Assembly (NCBI RefSeq): GCF_000711195.1
Contig: NZ_JOMR01000001.1
Span: 868,001 to 932,000, forward strand
Reading direction: 5' to 3'
Source of the DNA: Thiomicrospira pelophila DSM 1534
GTDB lineage: Bacteria; Pseudomonadota; Gammaproteobacteria; Thiomicrospirales; Thiomicrospiraceae
Length of the DNA: 64,000 nucleotides
Position 1 is the first letter of the stretch. Every line of letters begins with the position of its first letter. A program made the translations under genes and the position numbers. The notes beneath the pieces are model-generated. The model was given only the letters and a program-made list of their open reading frames with translations. It ran no database searches and had not been told where the DNA came from. Of the stretch, positions 19,264 to 28,965 are shown piece after piece.

Positions 19264-19623
19264 TTAACCAAGTACTCGTTCAATCACTTTGAGTATTTTA
19301 TCTGGATCAAAAGGTTTAATAATCCAACCAGTAGCGCCAGATTGTTTCCCCCGCTCTTTCATTTCTGCGCTAGCTTCGGTGGTTAACATCAGAATAGGGG
19401 TGAATTTATATTCCTCTAGCTGACGAAGCGAGCTAAGCATTTCAAAACCGTTCATGACCGGCATATTAATATCCGATATCACTAGATCGAAATTTGATTT
19501 TTGCGCCATGTCTAGTCCGACTGCGCCATTTTCCGCCAAACTTATTTGGTAATGCTTGGATAGCACCATATCTATTAATTGCCGTAATGAATGGGCGTCA
19601 TCAACGTAAAGTATTTTTTTCAT
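19264..19623 (-). CDS. CheY-like single-domain response regulator
   Basis: 119-aa receiver domain beginning MKKILYVDDAHSLRQLIDM, with phosphoacceptor Asp in LVISDINMPVMNG, Thr in LMLTTEA and Lys in WIIKPFDP. ATG 19623 is preferred over ATG 19632. No kinase or output domain is adjacent, so the partner is unknown. Pattern and length suggest a chemotaxis-type CheY paralogue used by a separate pathway. Confidence 0.88.
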   Translation of the reverse strand: MKKILYVDDAHSLRQLIDMVLSKHYQISLAENGAVGLDMAQKSNFDLVISDINMPVMNGFEMLSSLRQLEEYKFTPILMLTTEASAEMKERGKQSGATGWIIKPFDPDKILKVIERVLG

Positions 19624-19765
19624 GTTTACCATTTGGTTATAAATTTTGTTGTCATTCTATGTGAAACCTATAAAAGCCTGCAACTAATTCAATTTTTTAT
19701 GCAAAGTCATATTTGGGCTTGGTATGATATGGCGATTGAAAAATAAGCTGATTAAAGGAATTTGG

Positions 19766-21661
19766 ATGTTATTAGCGATTCGTGAAAAAGTTCAGGGCTG
19801 GATAGCTTGGGCCATTGTTTTGGTGTTGATTGTTCCTTTTGCATTATGGGGGATTGATCAGTACTCAACGGGTGAACGACAACAGGTCGTTGCAGAGGTG
19901 AACGGCGAATCGATTACGGGCACCGAATTTTTACGTTTCTATAATCGCCAGCGTATGCGTTTGCAAGAGCAGTTTGGCGATATGTATGATCAAGTAGTTG
20001 AAGATCAGCAGTTGCGTGACCAGGTTTTAGATTCACTAATTGAAAGTCGCTTGATTAAACAATGGGCTGAAAAACAAGGGTTATTGATCAGCGACGAACA
20101 ACTTGCATCGGTGATCCAGGCGGCGGAAGTTTTCCATGAAAATGGCCAGTTTTCTGAGCAGGTTTATCAAGATTTATTGATGCGTAATGGATTAACGGTG
20201 TCGAGTTTTGAGTATGAGCAACGTCAGTTTCTGATTGAAACCCAGTTTAGAGGGTTAACTGAAAGCTCAGTGTTTGCCACACCTTCAGAATTAGAAACAC
20301 TTTTTCAGTTACAAAATCAGCGTCGTGACATTGATTATATCCGTTTAGATCAGCGCGTTTATCGTGATCAAATTAAAATCAATGAAGACGATATGCAAGC
20401 TTATTATGAATCCAATAAAGATTCTTTTGTAACGCCTGAGCAAGTCGTAGTGGAATATGTCAGTTTATCCATGGATAAAATTGCAGACAGCTTGCAGATT
20501 AGTGACCAAGACGTGCGAGAATTTTACGAAACCAATATTTCGATGTTTACACAGCCTGAAATGCGTCGTGCACGTCATATTTTAATTCGTGCTGAAGATG
20601 AAGAGGTGGCCTTAGCTGAAATTAAAGATATTCAAGCTAAGTTAGACTCAGGTGAAGATTTTTCTGAACTTGCAAAGGAGCACTCTCAAGACCCAGGATC
20701 TGCAATGAATGGTGGCGACTTAGACTTCTTTGAAGCCGGTATGATGGTGCCGGAGTTTGATGAAGTAGTATTTAATATGCAAGTCGGCGATATTAGCGAT
20801 GTCGTTAAAACTGATTTTGGTTGGCATTTAATCCAATTAACCGATATTAATGAACAGCGAGCATTAGATTTTAAAGACGTAAAACAAGATGTTGAGGAAC
20901 AGCTTAAGCTCGAAATGGCTGAGCGCCTTTATTTCGAACAGCTTGAAACTTTAAATACGGTCGCATACGAGCAACCAGATAGTTTAGAGCCTTTGTTGTC
21001 AATTGTAGATGGTGATATTCAGATCTCTGAAGCTTTCCCTCGTGAAGGTGCCTCGGAAGGTTGGATGGCCTTACCAAAAGTATTGGAAGCGACATTCTCA
21101 GATGATGTGTTTAAATCACGTTTAAACTCAGCGGCGATTGAAGTAGAACCGAATACCTCGATTGTATTGCGTATTAAAGATTATACGCCTGAGTATCAGC
21201 AAACTTTTGCGGAAGTAAAAGATCAGATCAATGCGCGTTTAGTTCGCCAAGCTTCAATTGAAAAGGCTTCTAAGTTAGCGGATGAAGTGATGGTTCAACT
21301 TGAAGAAGGCAAAGATCCAGAGTCGTTGGTGCGTTCAGGCGTTGAGTGGCATGTAGTTGGTTTTATTGAACGCCAAAACCAGCAGGTCTTGCCACAGATT
21401 TCTCAAGCCGCTTTCAAAGCCAAAAAACCGGTTGACGATCAACCGACCTGGACACGTACTCAGCTAACGACAGGTGATACTGTGTTGATTCGTATCAATA
21501 AGGTAGATGTAGTTGAAAACGAAGAGACCCGCTCGAAAATGGGGCAAATAGAGCAAGCGTTAGTTTCAATTTATGGTGCTTCAGAAGTTGAGGCTCGTAT
21601 TGATTCTATTAAAGCCGAAGCAAAGGTTAAAAAGCTGAGCATTTACCAAACTATAAAATAG
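19766..21661 (+). CDS. ppiD: Periplasmic folding chaperone PpiD (SurA_N plus rotamase)
   Basis: Inner-membrane anchored chaperone at the Sec exit. Start ATG 19766 after AAAGGA. One N-terminal membrane helix (WIAWAIVLVLIVPFALWGI), a SurA_N-like domain (EVNGESITGTEFLRFY), then a parvulin domain (about 265-355: RRARHILIRAE, GEDFSELAKEHSQDPGS, GGDLDFFEAGMMVPEF, GWHLIQL) and a C-terminal helical part. 631 aa. The parvulin residues look more complete than in E. coli PpiD, which is inactive as an isomerase; activity is untested here. Confidence 0.93.
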   Translation: MLLAIREKVQGWIAWAIVLVLIVPFALWGIDQYSTGERQQVVAEVNGESITGTEFLRFYNRQRMRLQEQFGDMYDQVVEDQQLRDQVLDSLIESRLIKQWAEKQGLLISDEQLASVIQAAEVFHENGQFSEQVYQDLLMRNGLTVSSFEYEQRQFLIETQFRGLTESSVFATPSELETLFQLQNQRRDIDYIRLDQRVYRDQIKINEDDMQAYYESNKDSFVTPEQVVVEYVSLSMDKIADSLQISDQDVREFYETNISMFTQPEMRRARHILIRAEDEEVALAEIKDIQAKLDSGEDFSELAKEHSQDPGSAMNGGDLDFFEAGMMVPEFDEVVFNMQVGDISDVVKTDFGWHLIQLTDINEQRALDFKDVKQDVEEQLKLEMAERLYFEQLETLNTVAYEQPDSLEPLLSIVDGDIQISEAFPREGASEGWMALPKVLEATFSDDVFKSRLNSAAIEVEPNTSIVLRIKDYTPEYQQTFAEVKDQINARLVRQASIEKASKLADEVMVQLEEGKDPESLVRSGVEWHVVGFIERQNQQVLPQISQAAFKAKKPVDDQPTWTRTQLTTGDTVLIRINKVDVVENEETRSKMGQIEQALVSIYGASEVEARIDSIKAEAKVKKLSIYQTIK

Positions 21662-21684
21662 CAAGAGTTGTGCTGCGAGCTAAT

Positions 21685-21712
21685 AAAAAAGCGCCCTAGT
21701 GGCGCTTTTTTA
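21685..21712. terminator. Bidirectional terminator between ppiD and hflD
   Basis: AAAAAAGCGCC-ctagt-GGCGCTTTTTT, symmetrical A and T tracts, between converging genes. Confidence 0.9.
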
Positions 21713-21727
21713 TTAGCTTAGTTAAAC

Positions 21728-22396
21728 TTAATTTGGTTTAAAACGATTCTGGTTTGAGTCGTTGCTAGCTCGATATAAAGCTTGTGCATTTTGTAAATAT
21801 TTCTTACGATTCCACAGTAGTCCCCAGCGAGATCCACCTACTTGACGCCATAGCATAGCTGAGCGAATGCCAGCTAATAATAGGGCACGTATTTTGTTGG
21901 CATTCTGAGGCTTTTGTAAGTGACCATGTTGCCCCTTAACCATAATGCGTGGGCTTAATTGACTGACGTTTTCTGTATAAGCGCGCGCAATGGATGCAAT
22001 CACGTTTTCGTGCCAATCATCAAAGTGCGCACGCTGGTTTTTCGCGGTATCAAGTGTTTTGGCTACCTTTGAAAGAGCATCACTATCTTTAGCTAAACTG
22101 CGTTCTAATAAAATAAGGTTTAGGGCATAGCGGGTCACTTCTAAGTTACGAATTTCTTCTGCATCACTCGCACCCATTTGTGACAATAAGGTTTTGACCC
22201 CGGCTTGTATATTCTCCGCTTCATTACCATAGACATCTAATGTCGAACTAGGGTTGTCGACAAACAAAGAGTTGATGGATGTCTGGTAAGCTTTTTCATC
22301 CAACTTGCCAGTGGTCGCCAAATCAAAAACCAACTTGGCGGCCTGGTAAACTCCTATTAAAGCGAGCGCGCGATCTTGATCTGTGTAGTTCGACAT
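21728..22396 (-). CDS. hflD: HflD homologue (YcfC family)
   Basis: Membrane-associated helical protein known from phage lambda lysogeny control; cellular role unclear. 222 aa starting MSNYTDQDRALALIGVYQAAKLV, with NALFVDNP-like INSLFVDNPSSTLDVYG and the C-terminal IRALLLAGIRSAMLWRQVGG and RWGLLWNRKKYL typical of the family. Nine bases after mnmA, the usual mnmA-hflD operon. Confidence 0.93.
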   Translation of the reverse strand: MSNYTDQDRALALIGVYQAAKLVFDLATTGKLDEKAYQTSINSLFVDNPSSTLDVYGNEAENIQAGVKTLLSQMGASDAEEIRNLEVTRYALNLILLERSLAKDSDALSKVAKTLDTAKNQRAHFDDWHENVIASIARAYTENVSQLSPRIMVKGQHGHLQKPQNANKIRALLLAGIRSAMLWRQVGGSRWGLLWNRKKYLQNAQALYRASNDSNQNRFKPN

Positions 22397-22405
22397 AAGA
22401 TTCCT

Positions 22406-23533
22406 TTAATTAACTGAGTTTGCCATAAGCGCATCGACAGAATTAGCACGCTGTTCAATCACACCGCCACCCAAGCATACCTGACCGTCATAAAATACGA
22501 TTGACTGACCTGGTGTAATTGCTTTTTGAACGGATTCAAATTCGACCAGAATTTGGCCATTATTTAATTGCTTGATCTGGCAAGGCTGCTCGGTTTGACG
22601 ATAGCGGATTTTAGCTTTGAGTGGGGTATTAAGAGCCGGGCATTCACCTTTTACCCAATCTAGCTGTGACGCGCTTAATGCTTTATGGTGTAGCAGAGGG
22701 TGATTTTCACCTTGTACAGCAATTAACTGGTTGGTGTCCAAATTTTTATCGGCGACAAACCAAGGGCTGTCTAGCTCGCCGTGGCCGCCGCCAATTCCTA
22801 AGCCTTTACGTTGCCCTAAAGTGTAATACATTAAGCCTTCATGACGGCCAATGATATCGCCGTGTTCATTAATAATATCGCCGGGTTGAGCCGGCAAATA
22901 GCGTTGCAGAAAATCTTTGAATTTCCGCTCGCCGATAAAACAAATGCCGGTGCTGTCTTTTTTATTATGCACAATCAAATCGGCTTGTTCTGCCAGCTTT
23001 CTGACTTCGGGTTTTTGCAATTCGCCGACCGGAAATAAAGTTTTGCTGAGTGCCTTCTGTTGCAAGGTATATAAGAAATAGCTTTGATCTTTATTATTAT
23101 CTAGCCCTTTTAATAGCTGAAAATCGCCATTATCTGCTTGACCAACACGTGCATAATGTCCGGTTGCAATCTTGTCAGCCCCCAAAGCCAAGGCATGATC
23201 TAAAAAAGCTTTAAATTTAATTTCTTTATTGCACAAAATGTCTGGGTTAGGGGTCCGTCCAGCTTTATATTCGGCTAAGAAGTGTTCAAAAACGCGATCC
23301 CAATATTCATTCGAAAAGTTTTCAACATGCAATGGGATGTCGAGCTGTTCGCAAATACTAAAGACGTCCTGTAAATCTTCTGCAGCCGGGCAATAGTCTT
23401 CGGTGTCATCGCCTTCCCAGTTTTTCATAAACAAGCCTTCGACTTGGTAGCCTTGCTGTTTTAGTAATAGAGCTGTGACAGATGAGTCTACGCCGCCGGA
23501 TAAACCGACAATGACTTTGGTATTTGAGTTCAT
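22406..23533 (-). CDS. mnmA: tRNA 2-thiouridylase MnmA
   Basis: Thiolates U34 of Lys, Glu and Gln tRNAs. PP-loop [22 protein letters not shown], catalytic Cys in [12 protein letters not shown] and second Cys in [13 protein letters not shown]. 375 aa, standard length. Followed by hflD. Confidence 0.97.
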   Translation of the reverse strand: MNSNTKVIVGLSGGVDSSVTALLLKQQGYQVEGLFMKNWEGDDTEDYCPAAEDLQDVFSICEQLDIPLHVENFSNEYWDRVFEHFLAEYKAGRTPNPDILCNKEIKFKAFLDHALALGADKIATGHYARVGQADNGDFQLLKGLDNNKDQSYFLYTLQQKALSKTLFPVGELQKPEVRKLAEQADLIVHNKKDSTGICFIGERKFKDFLQRYLPAQPGDIINEHGDIIGRHEGLMYYTLGQRKGLGIGGGHGELDSPWFVADKNLDTNQLIAVQGENHPLLHHKALSASQLDWVKGECPALNTPLKAKIRYRQTEQPCQIKQLNNGQILVEFESVQKAITPGQSIVFYDGQVCLGGGVIEQRANSVDALMANSVN

Positions 23534-23561
23534 AGTTAATTCAATTTAATAAATGTGGCGG

Positions 23562-24119
23562 TTATTTTAACAGATTGGTTTGCTTAATTAATTGACTTTG
23601 CCCGAGTGCTAATCCGTCTAGCTTAAACGGCCCAACCTGCGTTCGAATAAGACGCAAAGTCGGAAAACCTACCGCGGCGGTCATCCGTCTAACTTGGCGG
23701 TTTCGGCCTTCAGTAATGGTGAGTTTAAGCCAGCTAGTAGGAATAGATTGCCGTTCACGAATTGGGGGATTACGTGGCCATAGCCAGTCCGGTTCACTAG
23801 TGGCTTGGGCTTGTGCGGGTTTGGTTAGGCCATCTTTTAGAACCACACCTTTGCACAGCTTATCTATGGCTGTCGAATCTATTTGACCTTCCACTTGTAC
23901 CCAGTAAGTTTTGGGCAATTTATGTTTGGGGTCACTGATTTGGTGCTGTAATTGACCATCATTGGTTAGAACCAAGAGGCCTTCACTGTCCCGATCTAAT
24001 CGTCCAGCGGCATAAAAACCGGGGTTTTTAATGAAGTCAGCCAAGGTCTCACGACCCAGGTCATCGGTGAACTGGCATAATACGTTAAAAGGTTTATTAA
24101 ATAAAAGTACGCTAGACAT
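23562..24119 (-). CDS. rluE: 23S rRNA pseudouridine synthase RluE
   Basis: Modifies U2457 in E. coli 23S rRNA. Family B/E/F pattern: [13 protein letters not shown], catalytic Asp in [30 protein letters not shown], and the final [15 protein letters not shown]. 185 aa without an S4 domain, as in RluE. Lies 28 bp upstream of mnmA and probably co-transcribed. Confidence 0.92.
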   Translation of the reverse strand: MSSVLLFNKPFNVLCQFTDDLGRETLADFIKNPGFYAAGRLDRDSEGLLVLTNDGQLQHQISDPKHKLPKTYWVQVEGQIDSTAIDKLCKGVVLKDGLTKPAQAQATSEPDWLWPRNPPIRERQSIPTSWLKLTITEGRNRQVRRMTAAVGFPTLRLIRTQVGPFKLDGLALGQSQLIKQTNLLK

Positions 24120-24381
24120 ATTTTTGGCTTGGTTTGAAATGCTAAAATTTAGACTATTTTAACTCGAACCGCTGTGCAATAGTTTTAAACTCAATTTGGT
24201 TTACTGGATTGGATCTCAGGCAATTCCGCTTTAGATCATTAAATTAAAAGTTAATGAGATGCTGTTGTGTGTTGAAGTGGCATTAACTTTGCTAGTTGTG
24301 CTTGGGCTAAAAGCCGCATTTCGGGGAACTCAACTGAGTTGGGTTTCAAATTTTGGTTATTAATTGGGACTTTCTCAAAGC

Positions 24382-25167
24382 ATGTTATCGCAACACTTTG
24401 ATGTCACTAAAGATTACTTTGCTGTGCTAGGGTTGCATGACCAGGCCTGCGAAAAAACTGTTAAGCTAGCCTATCGGCGTATGGCGAGACGGTATCACCC
24501 CGATGTGTCCAAAATGCCCGATGCCACCACAAAATTTCAGGAGATATCAGAAGCTTATGAGGTTTTGAGTAAGCACCGTGATGCTTATTGTCGTGAACAT
24601 CGACGTCGTCAAAATCGTTCGAGCCATGCCGGCTTTAATCAACATCAATCTTCCTGGCAGTCCCAACAAAGCAAAACAAACTATCAAAATCACCGTCAAT
24701 GGCAACGTTCGCCAGTGAATGGCAAAGATCGAGTGATTGCTTACCCGTTAACGCTTCGCTATGCGATTCGTTTATTGCATCAAGGTTTCTTTTACATTCC
24801 GGGTTTGAAAGTCAAAATGAAGTTTACTCGGCAAGCGTTTGAAGGCAAAACCTTCCGTTTAAAGGGAAAAGGGTATCAGGGTTTGTTTGGTGGTCGTCCG
24901 GGTGACTATTTAGTTAGTTTCAAAATTAGTCAAGACAGTTTAAGCTGGAAGCTAAAAGGGGCGGACTTGTATGGCGAAGTTAAAGTGCCGAAAAGTTTGC
25001 TCGTACCAGGTTCTAAGGTACAATTTGAGTCTCCGGTCGGTGCGTTAACCGTGGTTATACCCATTAATTATAGTCAAAATGATTTTATCAAAGTTCATAA
25101 TAAAGGCTTACCTTCCGATGAACGTGGCCTGGCTGGTCACCTCTACGCGCGTTTAATTGCCGCTTAA
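24382..25167 (+). CDS. J-domain protein, CbpA/DnaJ class
   Basis: 261 aa. N-terminal J domain (about 8-75) with DYFAVLGL, the essential HPD in RRYHPDVSK, and FQEISEAYEVLS. A Gln/Ser/Asn-rich spacer follows, then C-terminal substrate-binding segments (FEGKTFRLKGKGYQGLFG, GDYLVSFKI). No zinc-finger cysteines, so it is a type II co-chaperone like CbpA. ATG 24382 is used; an in-frame TTG at 24364 exists. It has no CbpM partner here. clpS follows 30 bp later, suggesting a protein quality-control unit. Confidence 0.85.
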   Translation: MLSQHFDVTKDYFAVLGLHDQACEKTVKLAYRRMARRYHPDVSKMPDATTKFQEISEAYEVLSKHRDAYCREHRRRQNRSSHAGFNQHQSSWQSQQSKTNYQNHRQWQRSPVNGKDRVIAYPLTLRYAIRLLHQGFFYIPGLKVKMKFTRQAFEGKTFRLKGKGYQGLFGGRPGDYLVSFKISQDSLSWKLKGADLYGEVKVPKSLLVPGSKVQFESPVGALTVVIPINYSQNDFIKVHNKGLPSDERGLAGHLYARLIAA

Positions 25168-25197
25168 TTTGTCAAATAATTTGAAAGCTAAAACTTT

Positions 25198-25512
25198 ATG
25201 TCTCATTTCGATGAAACCAGTGATAATCTGTTGTTAGATAAGGCAACACAAAAAGCCAAACCACCTAAACGTTATAAAGTTGTATTATTAAATGATGACT
25301 TTACGCCGATGGATTTTGTGGTGGAGGTTTTAATGCGATTTTTTGCAATGGATGAAGCCAAGGCCATGCAAGTCATGCTCGCTGTTCATCAGCAAGGTAA
25401 AGGAATTTGTGGTGTGTATAGTCGAGATGTGGCTGAAACCAAGGCCTATCAAGTGAATCAATTTTCACGTCAAAACCAGCACCCATTAATGTGCCAAATC
25501 GAAGCCGAATAA
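25198..25512 (+). CDS. clpS: ClpA adaptor ClpS
   Basis: Delivers N-degron substrates to ClpAP. 104 aa with [20 protein letters not shown] and the substrate-pocket region, [23 protein letters not shown]. Immediately precedes clpA. Confidence 0.96.
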   Translation: MSHFDETSDNLLLDKATQKAKPPKRYKVVLLNDDFTPMDFVVEVLMRFFAMDEAKAMQVMLAVHQQGKGICGVYSRDVAETKAYQVNQFSRQNQHPLMCQIEAE

Positions 25513-25531
25513 AGCGATTGAGAACCAGAAT

Positions 25532-27778
25532 ATGTTAAGTAAACCAGTGCAAATGTCACTCAGCAATGCCTTTGGTATGGCGCATGAATACGAACATGAG
25601 TTCGTTACCTTAGAGCATTTGCTATTAGAACTACTGAGCTTGCCGGATGTGCAAGAGGTGGTGATGGCCTGCGGCGGTCAATTAGAACAGATTGAAGCGG
25701 CACTTGAAGAATACCTAGAATCCGAACCGGTTGTAGCCAACCCGGAGCGTCAAGAAATCCACCCATCGATGGGTTTTCAGCGTGTGATTGAACGTGCAAT
25801 TTATATGGTGCAATCAAATGGTTACAATGAGGTCATGGGGGTGCATTTATTAGCCGCTATGTATGCTGAACCCGATTCGCACGCCGCCTACATCCTAGAA
25901 TTAAATGGCATTCAGCGTGTCGATGTACTCAGTTATTTGTCGCATGGCATGGTGTCGTCAGAAGAGCATGAATACTATCAACAAGAAGATGATGAAGCGG
26001 CAGAACAAGTGTCTGAATCGACTAGTGATGATGCGCTCAAGAATTTTACGCTTAATTTAAATAAGCAAGCGTTGGAGGGGCGAATTGACCCCATGATAGG
26101 CCGCGGCTGGGAGTTAAACCGAACTTTAGAGATTTTGAGCAGGCGTCGCAAAAATAATCCTTTATTAGTAGGAGAGCCAGGTGTGGGCAAAACCTCAATT
26201 GCGGAAGGTTTAGCTCATAAGATTGTGCATGGTGAAGTGCCAGAAAGTTTAGGCGATGCCGTCGTCTACAGCTTAGATATGGGCGCGTTACTGGCTGGCA
26301 CACGTTACCGTGGGGATTTTGAAAAACGGTTTAAATCCTTGCTTAACAGTCTTGAAAAACAACCACATGCGATTTTATTTATTGATGAGATTCATACCAT
26401 CATTGGTGCCGGTGCGGTGCAGGGTGGGGCAATGGATGCCTCTAACTTAATGAAACCGGCGTTAGCTAATGGCAAATTGCGTTGCATTGGCGCGACCACC
26501 TATGAAGAATATCGCGGTATTTTTGAAAAGGATCGCGCCTTAGCCCGACGTTTTCAGAAAGTTGAAGTACGTGAACCTTCGGTGGTGGAAACCATTCAAA
26601 TTTTGAAAGGCTTAAAAGAGCAATTCGAATCTCATCACGATGTTAAATACACCCAGCCTGCACTAAAAGCGGCCGCTGAGTTGGCGGAGCGTTATATCAC
26701 CGATCGCCATCTTCCGGATAAAGCCATTGATGTAATTGATGAAGCCGGTGCTAAACAGCGTTTAATGGTAGCGAGCAAACGCCGCAAACAAATTGGCGTG
26801 CCAGAAATTCAACAGGTGGTCGCCAATATTGCACGTATTCCAATTGCCAATATTACCCAAAAAGAAAAAGACAAACTATTTGATTTGGAAGACAGTCTCA
26901 AGCGGGTGGTGTTTGGCCAAGACCACGCGATTAAACAGCTGGTTTCGGCGATTAAACTGGCTCGTTCAGGTTTAGCCAGTCCAGATAAACCTACCGGCAG
27001 CTTTCTGTTTTCGGGTCCAACCGGGGTGGGTAAAACTGAATTAACCCAGCAAATGGCCAAACACATGGGTGTCGAGTTAATTCGGTTTGATATGTCGGAA
27101 TATATGGAGCGCCACACGGTATCGCGTTTAATTGGCGCACCGCCGGGCTATGTGGGCTATGACCAGGGTGGTTTATTGACTGAGGCGGTCAATCGTCAGC
27201 CGCATTCAGTGGTGTTGTTGGATGAAATTGAAAAAGCCCATCCCGATGTATACAACCTGTTGTTACAGGTGATGGATCACGGTACGCTAACCGACAACAA
27301 CGGTCGTAAAGTCGATTTTCGTAATGTCGTGCTGATCATGACCTCAAACGTGGGGGCGGAAAACATGAGCCGCGCCAGCATCGGATTCACCGAGCAAGAT
27401 CATACGCACGATTTTGACGCCGAGCTGAAGAAAGTGTTTAAACCCGAATTCCGCAATCGCTTAGATGCGGTGATTCAGTTTAATAAACTGTCCGAACCGT
27501 CTATGGAATCGGTGGTGAATAAGTTTATCTATGCGCTGGAGCAAAGTTTGGCGGATAAAAAGGTAACCTTGGTCTTAACCACCAAAGCGCGTGCTTGGTT
27601 GGCGAAAAAAGGCTATGATCCACAAATGGGCGCACGTCCGATGAATCGCTTGATTCAAGATAAAATTAAACAACCTTTGGCCGAAAAGCTCTTGTTTGGT
27701 GAACTGCAAAATGGTGGGCAAGTAACGATTGACTTAAAAGCTGATGACCTAGTGTTTAAAGTTAAGTCTGACAGCTAA
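25532..27778 (+). CDS. clpA: ClpAP protease ATPase subunit ClpA
   Basis: AAA+ unfoldase feeding ClpP. N-domain (MLSKPVQMSLSNAFGMAHEY), first AAA with GEPGVGKTS and FIDEIHTIIGAG, second AAA with GPTGVGKTE, RFDMSEYMERHTVSRLIGAP and LLDEIEKAHPDV. The C-terminal small domain has RPMNRLIQDKIKQPLAEKLLFG. 748 aa. clpP is not in the window. Confidence 0.97.
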   Translation: MLSKPVQMSLSNAFGMAHEYEHEFVTLEHLLLELLSLPDVQEVVMACGGQLEQIEAALEEYLESEPVVANPERQEIHPSMGFQRVIERAIYMVQSNGYNEVMGVHLLAAMYAEPDSHAAYILELNGIQRVDVLSYLSHGMVSSEEHEYYQQEDDEAAEQVSESTSDDALKNFTLNLNKQALEGRIDPMIGRGWELNRTLEILSRRRKNNPLLVGEPGVGKTSIAEGLAHKIVHGEVPESLGDAVVYSLDMGALLAGTRYRGDFEKRFKSLLNSLEKQPHAILFIDEIHTIIGAGAVQGGAMDASNLMKPALANGKLRCIGATTYEEYRGIFEKDRALARRFQKVEVREPSVVETIQILKGLKEQFESHHDVKYTQPALKAAAELAERYITDRHLPDKAIDVIDEAGAKQRLMVASKRRKQIGVPEIQQVVANIARIPIANITQKEKDKLFDLEDSLKRVVFGQDHAIKQLVSAIKLARSGLASPDKPTGSFLFSGPTGVGKTELTQQMAKHMGVELIRFDMSEYMERHTVSRLIGAPPGYVGYDQGGLLTEAVNRQPHSVVLLDEIEKAHPDVYNLLLQVMDHGTLTDNNGRKVDFRNVVLIMTSNVGAENMSRASIGFTEQDHTHDFDAELKKVFKPEFRNRLDAVIQFNKLSEPSMESVVNKFIYALEQSLADKKVTLVLTTKARAWLAKKGYDPQMGARPMNRLIQDKIKQPLAEKLLFGELQNGGQVTIDLKADDLVFKVKSDS

Positions 27779-27797
27779 CTTTTAGTCAATTTTATCA

Positions 27798-27837
27798 ATA
27801 AAAAAAGCGCCTTCAATAGCATTGAGGCGCTTTTTTT
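27798..27837. terminator. Terminator between clpA and convergent secreted-protein gene
   Basis: AAAAAAGCGCC-t-TCAAT-agc-ATTGA-GGCGCTTTTTTT: long stem with a one-base bulge and T/A tracts on both sides. Confidence 0.88.
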
Positions 27838-27854
27838 GTGGTTAAAACGAGGGT

Positions 27855-28235
27855 TTAAGGAATGATTTTTCTAGACTCGTCTAAATACTCTCGCCCTGCT
27901 TTAAGGGCTTTATCATAATGAGCTTTTTCACTTGCTTTATGCAGGTCTTCTAGGTTGTCTTCAATATTGTCTATTGCGTCTTCAATGACATCTAAGGCGT
28001 TTTCAAGCGTATAAGTAAGTTGATGAATTTCTGCCATATCCACTGGCTTAAGTTCATCCTTGAGCATAATCACGGATAGCTTTTTATTGTATTCAGAAAA
28101 ATTCTTAACCGCTTCCGCCAGTGTATGTGATGGAACACCTTTAAAATGTTGTGGCATATCATCGCTGGCAACAACGGAACCCTGTAAAGCAAGCGTGGAT
28201 ACAAACGCAACGGCTAATGTGGTTTTGTTTATCAT
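27855..28235 (-). CDS. Small exported helical protein (DUF6746-like)
   Basis: 126 aa with a signal peptide (TTLAVAFVSTLALQGSVVASD), then a helical, acidic mature part: HFKGVPSHTLAEAVKNFSEY, HQLTYTLENALDVIEDAI and LEDLHKASEKAHYDKALKAG. The HQLTYTLE...ASE pattern resembles a small proteobacterial family annotated DUF6746; that assignment is from memory. Function unknown, probably periplasmic. Confidence 0.75.
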   Translation of the reverse strand: MINKTTLAVAFVSTLALQGSVVASDDMPQHFKGVPSHTLAEAVKNFSEYNKKLSVIMLKDELKPVDMAEIHQLTYTLENALDVIEDAIDNIEDNLEDLHKASEKAHYDKALKAGREYLDESRKIIP

Positions 28236-28427
28236 GGTCTATCCTCATTGTTAAGAACCTATATTAATTATTTTAGCAAAAACACTTAGAGATTATGAGC
28301 GGTATTGACTAACATTACATTTGTTTAATATTTATCGCGTTCAAAGTTTTGCGTTTGATGAGAGCCAGTCTGAAAAAGTCTTAAGCCGATGCTATCATTA
28401 TGCGTTCATTTAGAAAGGGGTAGGATT

Positions 28428-28934
28428 TTGTCAATCCATTTTATTTTAGGCGGTGCACGCTCTGGTAAAAGCGCTTATGCCGAGCAGTTAGCTAAAATAC
28501 AAACCCAGCCCGTCACCTACATTGCCACGGCGCGTGCGGATGATGTTGAAATGCAAGCTCGAATCCAACATCACCAAGCACAGCGACCAGAAAATTGGGC
28601 GACGCTGGAAGTGTCGGAAAATTTAGGCCTAGTTTTGAATAAACTTAAAGCGGATGCGTGCGTGATTGTCGATTGTTTGACCTTGTGGATGATGAATTGT
28701 TTTGCCCAGCATCCTAAGCTGAATACTCAAGCGATTGATGCGTTTGTCGAGGCTTTAAACTCGTTTGAAGGCGATTTGATATTGGTTTCTAACGAAATTT
28801 CGATGGGTGTCGTGCCGATGGGGGCTTTGTCTCGTGACTATGTGGATGCGCTGGGTCGTTTGCATCAACAGATTGCGGCTCGCGCAGATCGGGTCACGTT
28901 GATGGTGGCCGGTCTGCCTATGACGGTTAAGTAA
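28428..28934 (+). CDS. cobU: Adenosylcobinamide kinase / guanylyltransferase CobU
   Basis: Phosphorylates adenosylcobinamide, then makes GDP-cobinamide. P-loop ILGGARSGKSAYAEQ, IATARADDVEMQARIQHHQ, IVDCLTLWMMN and VSNEISMGVVPMGALSRDY are all family motifs. The start is most likely TTG 28428: the strong AAAGGGGTAGGA sits just before it and the protein begins directly at SIHFILGG. ATG 28389 would add an unconserved 13 residues. 168 aa. First gene of the + strand cobUTCS unit, 32 bp before cobT. Confidence 0.93.
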   Translation: MSIHFILGGARSGKSAYAEQLAKIQTQPVTYIATARADDVEMQARIQHHQAQRPENWATLEVSENLGLVLNKLKADACVIVDCLTLWMMNCFAQHPKLNTQAIDAFVEALNSFEGDLILVSNEISMGVVPMGALSRDYVDALGRLHQQIAARADRVTLMVAGLPMTVK

Positions 28935-28965
28935 AGGCATTTGCCCAATTTTAAAAGGACATGTT

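Noticed and set aside
28236-28427. Second cobalamin riboswitch before cobU
   Set aside because: None of the B12-box or GGATACCGGC-type blocks are present in this gap or before cobO.
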